Part shown: positions 9,501 to 16,540 of the stretch, piece by piece
How positions within the stretch are numbered: the stretch's first letter is position 1
How the letters are laid out: every line of letters starts with the position of its first letter
Notes under the pieces: generated by a model
What the model was told of the DNA's origin: nothing
Databases searched by the model: none
Seen by the model: the letters and a program-made list of their open reading frames with translations, nothing else
Source: CAYMCQ01 sp964389025
Lineage (GTDB): Bacteria; Verrucomicrobiota; Verrucomicrobiia; Limisphaerales; CAYMCQ01
Assembly (NCBI GenBank): GCA_964389025.1
Contig: CAYMCQ010000005.1
Location: 21,459 to 85,458, forward strand
DNA length: 64,000 bases
Direction: 5' to 3'
Program-made: the position numbers and the translations under genes

Positions 9501-10182
9501 AGTTGTCGGCTCGGTTTCAGCGCCGGAGTTGGAGACTTTTGGCGCGGCGGTGGATTTCAAATTCAAGACGCGAACTTACATCGGGCTTCGTGCGGAACAG
9601 ATTTCATCCGACGTGAATCGCGACATTGGCGTGTTTGATTTTCCAAACGTCACACCGCCCATCGTGCCGTCCTCAACGCGCGAGCGGCTCAATTTCGAGG
9701 AACGCTCCGCCTCAATCATCGTGAACCAGCTTCTCAGCGACGAATGGTCTGCGGGCGCGTCGTATAAATTCACGTCGTCCGAACTCAAAGACCGTCTCGC
9801 GCAGATTCCGGCTTTCGTTCTGAACAGCGCAGACAACACGACGCGCTCCGACCTGCACAACTTCACGGCATATCTTTTGTTCAATCATCCCAGCGGCTTT
9901 TTCGCGCGCGGCGAAGTGAATTGTTTGTTTCAGGACAACACACTCAGAACCTCGACTGGAAACACAGCAGACACCGTCGCGCGAAAAGAAGTCAACCTGC
10001 CGAGCGAAGACTTCGCGCAATTCAACGCCTACCTCGGCTGGCGTTTTCCACGTCAACTCGGCGACGTGACCTTCGCCGTGCTGAACATCAGCGGCGGTGA
10101 TTACCATCTGAACCCGCTGAACTCTTATCCCGAGTTGCCGCACGAACGGGTGTATGCGGCGCAATTGCGATTGCGGTTCTGA
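6505..10182 (+). CDS. FecR-TPR-beta-barrel outer-membrane type protein
   Basis: A 1,225-residue protein starting at GTG. After a signal peptide (LFSAAILQFPLSAADK) there is a FecR-like domain at about 35-180 (RVGDRVRTGVRSRATVRLS, TEMEFRTPLASAAIRGTEF, VTLIDGEVALNN). Next are the NIIQWCLYYPAILD segment and TPR repeats at about 220-620 (for example FAWARLAEMEFSFGHVPESL and GNAWLGRGLTKIRQGQREDG). The last 550 residues are rich in alternating beta strands with aromatic girdles (LGYSLDLDYQHNDK, YQLTPQDTIFLQTEYRDF) and end in AAQLRLRF; a terminal phenylalanine is the usual outer-membrane barrel signal. Two repeats are read in frame, giving SGAGVSPARSKAEPHGRDA (about 308-330) and DSSRRRDNETQTEKMSEPPH (about 418-438). 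FecR domains normally relay signals to sigma/anti-sigma pairs; no such pair is nearby, so a different role is likely. Confidence 0.85.
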   Translation: MKPIKWSLRFGTVLFSAAILQFPLSAADKTPVPDSVLLTLENKVEVALASQAIWAAGQTNQTLRVGDRVRTGVRSRATVRLSDLTVLRVNELTTLQIRPPSQPGKQAALDLQRGAAYFFSRERPTEMEFRTPLASAAIRGTEFHLEVADDGTTTVTLIDGEVALNNAQGALDLVSGEQGIVEPGKAPRKTAMIEAINIIQWCLYYPAILDLEELNLTDAEIKLLAPSLEAYQSGDLLKALENYPANRVPVSDSEKIYLAELLLSVGQVEEAVALIKDIRSPLADALGQLIAAVKHQAWSPEGSGAGVSPARSKAEPHGRDARATTATEWMAESYYQQSRADVDPKALEAALKAARAATEKSPNFGFAWARLAEMEFSFGHVPESLDALEKSLQLSPRNAQALALKGFLLAAQNKIDSSRRRDNETQTEKMSEPPHVVSYKDLDSALACFEAAIAVDGALGNAWLGRGLTKIRQGQREDGVRDLQTAAVLEPQRSILRSYLGKAFSNAHDNKRADRELGLAKRFDPNDPTPWLYSALLNQEEHRFNEGIRDLEKSQELNDNRRVYRSRFLLDQDRAVRSSSLAAIYRDNGMTDVSVREDSRALVGDYGNYSAHLFLANSFDQLRDRTGFNLRYETVWFNELLLANLLAPVGAGTFSQNISQQEYSRLFDVKKIGLATTTTVRSDGQYHEEVSQFGTLGKLGYSLDLDYQHNDKVGSRGRPNNELDLIHWFSTFKYQLTPQDTIFLQTEYRDFHSGDNFQYYNWRGNVRTNFTFDEFQTPNVLIGYHREWSPGVHTLLLGGRLANDQRFSDRGTPQLLLFTGASNDVNSVASFPFDVSVRSEVEVYTVEAEQIFQSDRQTFLFGGRYQSGDFETRSHFAPNSFQAFFPVTATNSVDDFQRLGAYAYYTLEPLKNLFLTAGLSYDQVTFPRNFRAPPTSSGETSKDAINPKAALVYSPADWITLRGIYTRSLSGVSLDQDYRLEPPQLAGFVQTFRTVIPESVVGSVSAPELETFGAAVDFKFKTRTYIGLRAEQISSDVNRDIGVFDFPNVTPPIVPSSTRERLNFEERSASIIVNQLLSDEWSAGASYKFTSSELKDRLAQIPAFVLNSADNTTRSDLHNFTAYLLFNHPSGFFARGEVNCLFQDNTLRTSTGNTADTVARKEVNLPSEDFAQFNAYLGWRFPRQLGDVTFAVLNISGGDYHLNPLNSYPELPHERVYAAQLRLRF
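7409..7478. repeat. Palindromic repeat in the FecR/TPR gene (family C)
   Basis: GTAGTGGCGCGGGCGTCTCG pairs with CGAGACGCCCGTGCCACTAC across an AT-richer loop. It encodes the GVSPARSKAEPHGRDARATT stretch in the plus frame and keeps the gene in frame. Confidence 0.85.
7757..7821. repeat. Palindromic repeat in the FecR/TPR gene (family B)
   Basis: GTAGGAGACGAGATAACGAG at the left pairs imperfectly with CCTCACGTCGTCTCCTAC at the right. It is read in frame as SRRRDNETQTEKMSEPPHVV between TPR units. The right half of the same family ends the RCC1 gene near 48556. Confidence 0.8.
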
Positions 10183-10212
10183 AAAAAGGCGCGTTTCCCG
10201 TTTGCTAAAAGC

Positions 10213-10448
10213 CAAGGAGATTACATCTGCATTCGTCCGCAGCTTACTGTGAATCGAACAACGGCCTCACACTTTCCGGCGGCGGCACTGGCGCAACTTA
10301 TCGTGTGGAATTCGCGACAAATTTTTCTGCAACAATGACATGGACACCTCTGACTTCATTCACGCTCGTCAACGCCTCGCTCAATCTTTCCAATACGAAG
10401 CCAGCCACCAACGGTAATCGTTATTACCGCGCCGTGCTCGTGCCGTAG
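10213..10448 (+). pseudogene. Frameshifted C-terminal remnant related to the Delta-60/protease gene
   Basis: This stretch matches the last 230 bases of the gene at 10508-15271. It reads QGDYICIRPQL in one frame; a missing A in the NRTNG region moves the rest into another frame, which gives LTLSGGGTGATYRVEFATNF and ends RYYRAVLVP followed by TAG. Only the final C-terminal module is left. It is therefore a decayed duplicate, or the scar of a partial duplication or recombination of the downstream gene. There is no start codon or signal sequence. Confidence 0.8.
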
Positions 10449-10507
10449 AAATTGCAAGAAAGCTTGCTGCTGAAATCCCCCTCTGATAACAAAGCGGCAG
10501 TCAGTAG

Positions 10508-13500
10508 ATGAAATTCATGAACGGTTTTTTCTTCAGCAGTCGCAACCCAATGCATCAATCGCTAGCGATTCGCTCCGTTCGTTTTCCCATTGCGTGGGGG
10601 ATGATTCTGTTGATGTGCCTTTTTCGAGCAACGTCGGTTTCCGCCCAAACTTCTCCCGCCACGCTGCCGGATTTGAAATTGTCCACAGCCGGCGCTGTGA
10701 ACGCCGTTGTCGGGCAAAGCGATGGGAAAATCATCATTGGCGGCTATTTTTTTTCCGTCAACGAGGTAAGCCGGACAAATCTCGCGCGACTGAATCCGAA
10801 CGGCTCGGTTGATCTCACTTGGAACCCGCCGGCGCCAAACGCAGACGTTTCATCAATGGCTCTTGATGGCACGAACCTGTTCATTGGCGGGACGTTCACG
10901 CAAGTGGGAGGCGTATCTAAAAGAGGCATCGCGAAAATCGGCACTGCGGATTCCGGCGCTTTGGACACCAATTGGACTCCGGTGCTCGGTTCGTTTGGCG
11001 AGACCTACGCGCTGGGCGTCAGCGGCTCGCAACTCTACGTGGGCGGCTCGTTCAGGCAGATCGGCGGACTGGATCGGACGAATCTCGCCCGTGTCAGCAC
11101 GGCCGGTTCGGGTCCGGTGGATGCAACATGGAATCCCAATCCGAACAACATCATCAATGCGATTGCCTTTAACGGCACAAACGTTTTCGTTGCCGGACGT
11201 TTTACAAACATCGGCGGATTGGGCCGCGTTTTTCTGGCGAAACTTTCTTCAAGCGGCAGCGGCGCGGCAGATTCGGCGTGGAACGCGGCCATCCCCGCCA
11301 ACCCGGCTTCGTTCTCCGGCGATGTGCGTGCCATGGCCATTGACCAGACTAATCTGTTCGCGGGAGGATTTTACACTGACTCCAACAACATCACGCGAAC
11401 ACTGCTCGCAAAATATGCGCTGTCGAACGGGCAGATGGTCACCAGTTGGAATCCGACGACGGACGGATTTGTTCACGCCCTTGCGGCGACGAACGGCAGC
11501 GTGTATGTCGGCGGCGCGTTCTTTCAGGTCGGCGGCAGCAACTTCAACGGCTTTGCGAAGGTCAGTTCCGGCGGCGCGGGCGCTGTTGATCCAAACTGGC
11601 GGCAGGACGATCAAACCAGCCCGGCGGCCATCAATACAGACGTGCGGACTTTGCTTGTGACGGGTGCGGGTGTTTTTGCCGGTGGCGCTTTCAAGATCAA
11701 CGATGGGCAGGTTTCGCTGGGCATCGCAAAGGCGGATTTGGTCACCGGCAAGCGCGATTCGCAATTCGGCGCGCAAGTGCAGGTTCCCGGCTTTGTTTAC
11801 GCATTGGCGCAGCAAGCGGATGGTAAAATAATTCTCGGCGGAGATTTTTGGTTTGCGGGCGGGTTGCCGCGAAAGAATCTCGCGCGGATGAATGCCGATG
11901 GAACACTCGACAACACATGGATTCCCGGTGCGGACGGACAGATCAATGCCTTGGCGATCACCGCTTCAAACGTTTTCATCGGCGGAAATTTTGCGCAGGT
12001 CAACGGCACGAATCGGAGCAATCTTGCCAAACTTGCCATCCTCGCGAGCGACGCGGTGGACACGAACTGGAACGCGGGAACAGTTTCGGGCGGCAACGGA
12101 AAAGTTTCCGCGCTGGTCATCAGCGGAACCAATCTGTTTGTCGGAGGTGGCTTCACGATTGTTGGCGGTCAGACCAGACAGGGTCTCGCAAAGCTTGTGA
12201 CGACCGGCACCGGCGCATTGGACACAAATTGGGTCGCCAACGTCACTGGAATGACTGTGGGAGTGGAGTCGCTGGCGCTGGACGGCACGAATATTTTTGT
12301 TGGCGGCGCATTCACGGGCGTCGAAGGTCTTTCGCGCACTGGACTCGCGAAAGTGACGACGACAGGCTCGGGCGTCGTTGACGCGTCATGGCAGGCGAAT
12401 TTCGTTAATAACGGCGAGGAGGCAACCGCACTGACCGCTTCCTCGACGAATCTTTTTGTGGGCGGCAGGTTCTACCAAATCGGCGGCGTCTTTCGGACTA
12501 ACCTCGCAAAAGTCAGCACCATCACAGCCCAAGTGGACCCATCGTGGAATCCGATGACGAATCTTTCACGGCGCGCCGACGCCATTGTTCTGTCATTTGC
12601 GCCGACGGACAACGGCACCAATATTTTTATTGGCGGCAATATTTTTTATGACAACGGCACAATGCCGACAAACACACCGAAATATGTCGTGAAGGTTTCA
12701 GTCGCCTCCGGTGCCGTGGACTACACTTTCAATCGCGGACTTGATGGATTGGTTTACTCGCTGCTGTTGAGGGGAAAGGGAGTTTACGCCGGCGGATATT
12801 TCTCAAAAGCTTCCGGGCTGGATCGCCAGAGCCTCGTGTTCCTGCCCGTCGTCGGCGCACCGCAGTTGCTTCAGGACAACGCAACGGACTTCTTTGTCGC
12901 GCGGAACGCAGCCGATGGCGGGGAAGTCACGCACTTTCGTTTCAACGCGATCAGCGGCGGAACGCTGTATCGCAGCGACGGCGTTACGCCCGTCAACGTC
13001 GGCGATTTCATCACGGTCGCTGAAGGCGATGCGGGATTGAAATTTGTTTCTGGCGGAAGCGTGACCGTTGTGTCCGCAATCAACAACACACCCAACGGCG
13101 CGGGCAGCGCATCGTCCGTTCTCACAATGGTAACGAATCCCATCCCCATTTTTAAGTTTTCAGCCGCGAGCTACTCCGTCCGCGAAGGACAGGGAAGTGT
13201 CATCGTGACCGTCCGCAAATTCGGCAACGGCGCTGCCACGGTCAATTACGCGACCTCGGACATCACCACCGCTGCCGACCTTGATTACCAAAGCCGCAGC
13301 GGCACGCTCAATTTTTCCGCAACAGACAAACTCAAAAACATCATCATCACCGTCGCCGATGATCTCCTGGCCGAAGGCAACGAGCTATTTGCCGCCACCC
13401 TCACCAATGCCAGTGCGGGTTCCTCGATTGCCCCACCTGCGGTTGCGACCGTCACAATTTCCGACAACGATGTCCTTGGCCTCTCGGATTCGGTGACGAG

Positions 13501-15271
13501 CACTGTCCTGCCGGCTTCGCCACCCGTCAGCACTGCCGTGCTGCAAGTCTCGTTGCAGCCGACAAATGCGAGCGGCCAATGGCGTTTGTTGGGTGAACTC
13601 AACTGGCACGACAGCGGCGCGAGCGTTTCCGGTCTGGTTTCAGGCAACTACGGAATCGAATTCCGTCCGGTGAACGGCTTTTTCCAACCACCGACTGTCA
13701 CGCTTCCAATCAGCGCGGGCGTGACGAATCAATCTCTTTTCTTCTACGCCGCCATCACGAATCTCGACACGGGAAATCTTTCCGTCGTCATCCAGCCGGA
13801 CGATATTGCGAGCGCCGTCAACACGAACAGTCGCGGCCAGTGGCGGCGAGTCGGTGAAGCAACTTGGCGGGACAGCCGCGATGTCGTTCCCAATCTCAGC
13901 GCAGGAACTTACACAGTCGAATTCAAGGCGGTGTCAGGACGCATCGCGCCGCCGCCGCAACTTGTGCAAGTCGGCGGCGGCAACGCGAATTACAGCACGA
14001 TTGGAACTTATTTCTTCGGCTCGTCTCCCGGCGCGCAAACGCCCGTCGTGGTTCCATTCGGAACTGCAACGACGAACTCTCCCTATCTGTATAATGGCCA
14101 GCTTCAGACCGACATCGGTTTCGGCAGCGGCTTCGTGGTCAAACAACGCGTCGTGCTGACAGCAGCGCATGTTTTGTTTGATGACGTGCTGCTCAGTTAC
14201 GTGACCGGCGCGCGATGGTTTTTCCAACGCTACCGCGACAAACTCGAACCCGTTCCGCAAACTCCGCGCGGCTGGTATGTCTTCGATGGCTACGCCGCGC
14301 AACGCGAACAGGACGACAGCCCGGGAATCTCCACGCCTGCCTCGCAGAATCTCGATGCGGCAGCAATTTATTTTCTCGAAGACGCCGGGCGCGGCGGTTA
14401 CGGCGGCTATCTCGCGTCGGACGCGGACAACAATGAATTTCTTCTGAGCGCGAACAATAAATTCCTCGCAGGTTATCCGCTCGACGGCATCGCCGACGCG
14501 GACAAAGGCAAACTTCACGCGACAACTCCCGCCAACCTGAACTTCACTCGTCTCTACACGGGTGTTTTTGCGACGACGAACATCGCCAGTTTTCCCGGCA
14601 ACAGCGGCGGGCCGATTTATGTTCAGGCTGATGTGAACCAATATCTGCCCGCTGCAATTTTTCTTGGCGGTTCCGGCGAAACAGTTGTCCGCGCCATCAA
14701 CGGCGAAGTCGTGGATCTGATTCAGCGCGCGGAAGTTTCCGGAAACGGCGGCGGCAACAGCACTGGCGGTGGCGTCATCATCGTCAGTCCGGGACAAACT
14801 GCCGCGCCGTTTGGCACGGGACTGTTGACAGTGAATCTCACGCCGTCGAACGCGGGAAACACGCGACCCGGATGGCGCATCACGGGTTTGACCGACACGA
14901 ATTATCTCACAGACCCGCTGATGACAGTAGCGCTGCTCGCCGGCGGAAGTTACCCGGTTGAGTTCAAGCCGATCCCCGGCTTCATCCCTCCAAGTAATCG
15001 AACGGTGTCAATTGCGCTTGGCGGACAGGTGACGATTCAAGGAGATTATGTGGGTATTCGTCCGCAGCTTGGTTTGAATCGAACAAACGGCCTGATGCTT
15101 TCCGGCGGGAGCATTGGCGCAACTTATCGTGTCGAATTCGCGACGAATTTTCCGCAGGCCGTCTGGTCGTCGCTCACTTCATTCACGCTTATCAACAGTT
15201 CGTTCCCGCTCTCGAACACTGTCCCGCCGACCAACGGCAACCGCTTCTACCGCGCCGTGCTCGTTCCATAA
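10508..15271 (+). CDS. Secreted Delta-60 / Calx-beta / PEGA-like / trypsin-like protease fusion
   Basis: A 1,587-residue protein with a signal peptide (GMILLMCLFRATSVSAQTSP). Residues about 50-790 are some fifteen Delta-60-type repeats with the core (I/V)GG.F...GG..R..LAK, probably beta-propellers. A Calx-beta domain follows at about 880-990 (FSAASYSVREGQGSVIVTV, DLLAEGNELFAATL). Two PEGA-like modules (GQWRLLGELNWHDSG, GQWRRVGEATWRDS) lie at about 1020-1170. A trypsin-like domain is at about 1190-1400: His in VVLTAAHVLFDD, Asp in QNLDAAAIYFLED and Ser in FPGNSGGPIYV are all visible, so it may be active. A third PEGA-like module (GWRITGLTDTNYL) and a C-terminal module ending FYRAVLVP close it. 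It is probably exported to the surface; the substrate is unknown. A repeat at 15276-15360 follows the stop. Confidence 0.85.
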   Translation: MKFMNGFFFSSRNPMHQSLAIRSVRFPIAWGMILLMCLFRATSVSAQTSPATLPDLKLSTAGAVNAVVGQSDGKIIIGGYFFSVNEVSRTNLARLNPNGSVDLTWNPPAPNADVSSMALDGTNLFIGGTFTQVGGVSKRGIAKIGTADSGALDTNWTPVLGSFGETYALGVSGSQLYVGGSFRQIGGLDRTNLARVSTAGSGPVDATWNPNPNNIINAIAFNGTNVFVAGRFTNIGGLGRVFLAKLSSSGSGAADSAWNAAIPANPASFSGDVRAMAIDQTNLFAGGFYTDSNNITRTLLAKYALSNGQMVTSWNPTTDGFVHALAATNGSVYVGGAFFQVGGSNFNGFAKVSSGGAGAVDPNWRQDDQTSPAAINTDVRTLLVTGAGVFAGGAFKINDGQVSLGIAKADLVTGKRDSQFGAQVQVPGFVYALAQQADGKIILGGDFWFAGGLPRKNLARMNADGTLDNTWIPGADGQINALAITASNVFIGGNFAQVNGTNRSNLAKLAILASDAVDTNWNAGTVSGGNGKVSALVISGTNLFVGGGFTIVGGQTRQGLAKLVTTGTGALDTNWVANVTGMTVGVESLALDGTNIFVGGAFTGVEGLSRTGLAKVTTTGSGVVDASWQANFVNNGEEATALTASSTNLFVGGRFYQIGGVFRTNLAKVSTITAQVDPSWNPMTNLSRRADAIVLSFAPTDNGTNIFIGGNIFYDNGTMPTNTPKYVVKVSVASGAVDYTFNRGLDGLVYSLLLRGKGVYAGGYFSKASGLDRQSLVFLPVVGAPQLLQDNATDFFVARNAADGGEVTHFRFNAISGGTLYRSDGVTPVNVGDFITVAEGDAGLKFVSGGSVTVVSAINNTPNGAGSASSVLTMVTNPIPIFKFSAASYSVREGQGSVIVTVRKFGNGAATVNYATSDITTAADLDYQSRSGTLNFSATDKLKNIIITVADDLLAEGNELFAATLTNASAGSSIAPPAVATVTISDNDVLGLSDSVTSTVLPASPPVSTAVLQVSLQPTNASGQWRLLGELNWHDSGASVSGLVSGNYGIEFRPVNGFFQPPTVTLPISAGVTNQSLFFYAAITNLDTGNLSVVIQPDDIASAVNTNSRGQWRRVGEATWRDSRDVVPNLSAGTYTVEFKAVSGRIAPPPQLVQVGGGNANYSTIGTYFFGSSPGAQTPVVVPFGTATTNSPYLYNGQLQTDIGFGSGFVVKQRVVLTAAHVLFDDVLLSYVTGARWFFQRYRDKLEPVPQTPRGWYVFDGYAAQREQDDSPGISTPASQNLDAAAIYFLEDAGRGGYGGYLASDADNNEFLLSANNKFLAGYPLDGIADADKGKLHATTPANLNFTRLYTGVFATTNIASFPGNSGGPIYVQADVNQYLPAAIFLGGSGETVVRAINGEVVDLIQRAEVSGNGGGNSTGGGVIIVSPGQTAAPFGTGLLTVNLTPSNAGNTRPGWRITGLTDTNYLTDPLMTVALLAGGSYPVEFKPIPGFIPPSNRTVSIALGGQVTIQGDYVGIRPQLGLNRTNGLMLSGGSIGATYRVEFATNFPQAVWSSLTSFTLINSSFPLSNTVPPTNGNRFYRAVLVP

Positions 15272-15275
15272 AAAT

Positions 15276-15360
15276 GCAGCAGCCGAGGTAACGAGGCTCT
15301 GACTTCTTTTTGCTTTCCGCGTTTCGAGTTTGAAATGAGCCTCGTTGCCTCGGCTGCTAC
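15276..15360. repeat. Palindromic repeat (family A) between convergent genes
   Basis: GCAGCCGAGGTAACGAGGCTC pairs with GAGCCTCGTTGCCTCGGCTGC with one mismatch. It separates the convergent genes ending at 15271 and 15370 and may act as a two-way terminator. The same family is inside xanthine dehydrogenase (41267-41358) and after the DUF2851 gene (27865-27926). Confidence 0.85.
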
Positions 15361-15369
15361 GAAGCTTGG

Positions 15370-16524
15370 TCAAGGCTGGTTCTCGTCCGCTTGTTTCACG
15401 AACTGCTCCAGCCGCGACTTGATGGTCTGCAACTGCGGTTTCAGTTTCTCGAAACGCGGGTCGTCGAGCCATTGCTGAACTGTGTTCAATGCTTCCCGGT
15501 CGCGCAACGCCAGTTCAGCGCCAGTCGGTGTGACGGTTTGCGTCAGCAGATTGTAGGAAACCATGTAGTTCGCGTTCGGAAAAATTCCCGCGAACTGCTG
15601 GAGTTCACTGCCGGAGCGCTTTGAGTCGAGCAGATAGTTTTCCAGAAGCGCCCTCTGCGCTGGATCACGCATGTCCGCCCGCGCAAAAAAATCCGCGCGC
15701 GTCCGCTCGTGGCCTTCCATCAACTCCGGCTGCGTTTGCAATTGTCCAAGAACGTCCGCCGGCGCAGCTTGAACAAGCCGGTCCAATGTTAGATACGCCG
15801 CGTGTCCCAGCGCGCGATTGTCCTTCTGCTGGATCATGTTTCCAAGCTCCGGCGTTAACTCCCTGTCCCGCGTGTGGACGATCACATCGAATGCTTCGAG
15901 AAATCCCACCGACGGATTGTCGCGCCAATCCCTGTTGCCAAGCATCTCGCGAATCTTCTTCTGCAAAAAAGTTTGGGCGTCAGGCGATGAATTGCCGCGC
16001 GCGTAAGCCCGCAACGCGACCGCCCATTCATCCGCTGAATTTTGCGAACTTAAAATTTTCTCCGCATAAGCCGCCGCCGCTTTCGAATCAATTTGCGCCA
16101 AATAGTCCAGCAGGAACGTCCGCAACGTTGGCGCGGTCTTCAGGCTGCCGTCCGGCGACAGCTTGAACTCCAGCCGCGTCGCCGCGTCCTCGCCTGAATC
16201 GAGCCATTGCCGAACAGTCGAAGAAGCCGTGTTCGCACCCAAACTGTTGAGATGGTTTCGCAACTCGCCCAGATTTTTCGCCGAGCCAACAGGATCGTTG
16301 TTGTTCTTCAACGACTCGGCGGCGCTCGCAATTCTGTTCGCTGAATTTGTGTCCGGCGGAACGACTGAAGGCGCCAGGGAAGAAATGATTAAGGGCGGCG
16401 GGCTGGTTTGATTCAGCCAAACTTGATTTTGCGCGCGCTCCGGTCCACGAGCGAAGCGAACCCAGCAAATGACCGAGGCAGCGCACACCAGCGCGAGAAT
16501 TGGTAGAAAAAGCTTCGTCTTCAC
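15370..16524 (-). CDS. Membrane-anchored helical protein of unknown function
   Basis: About 384 residues from a GTG at 16522-16524, which has AGGAG about ten bases upstream; an ATG at 16549-16551 would add nine residues and overlap the previous gene. A single N-terminal anchor (KLFLPILALVCAASVICWV) is followed by a proline/serine-rich linker and an alpha-helical, HEAT-like region (TFLLDYLAQIDSKAAAAYAE, DEWAVALRAYARGN, NPSVGFLEAFDVIV). The end is a charged helix (KLKPQLQTIKSRLEQFVKQA). I do not recognise the family. It is the last gene of the ABC/DUF4340/AsmA operon, suggesting a periplasmic accessory role there. Confidence 0.7.
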   Translation of the reverse strand: MKTKLFLPILALVCAASVICWVRFARGPERAQNQVWLNQTSPPPLIISSLAPSVVPPDTNSANRIASAAESLKNNNDPVGSAKNLGELRNHLNSLGANTASSTVRQWLDSGEDAATRLEFKLSPDGSLKTAPTLRTFLLDYLAQIDSKAAAAYAEKILSSQNSADEWAVALRAYARGNSSPDAQTFLQKKIREMLGNRDWRDNPSVGFLEAFDVIVHTRDRELTPELGNMIQQKDNRALGHAAYLTLDRLVQAAPADVLGQLQTQPELMEGHERTRADFFARADMRDPAQRALLENYLLDSKRSGSELQQFAGIFPNANYMVSYNLLTQTVTPTGAELALRDREALNTVQQWLDDPRFEKLKPQLQTIKSRLEQFVKQADENQP

Positions 16525-16540
16525 TACTCTCCCGCTCCTT

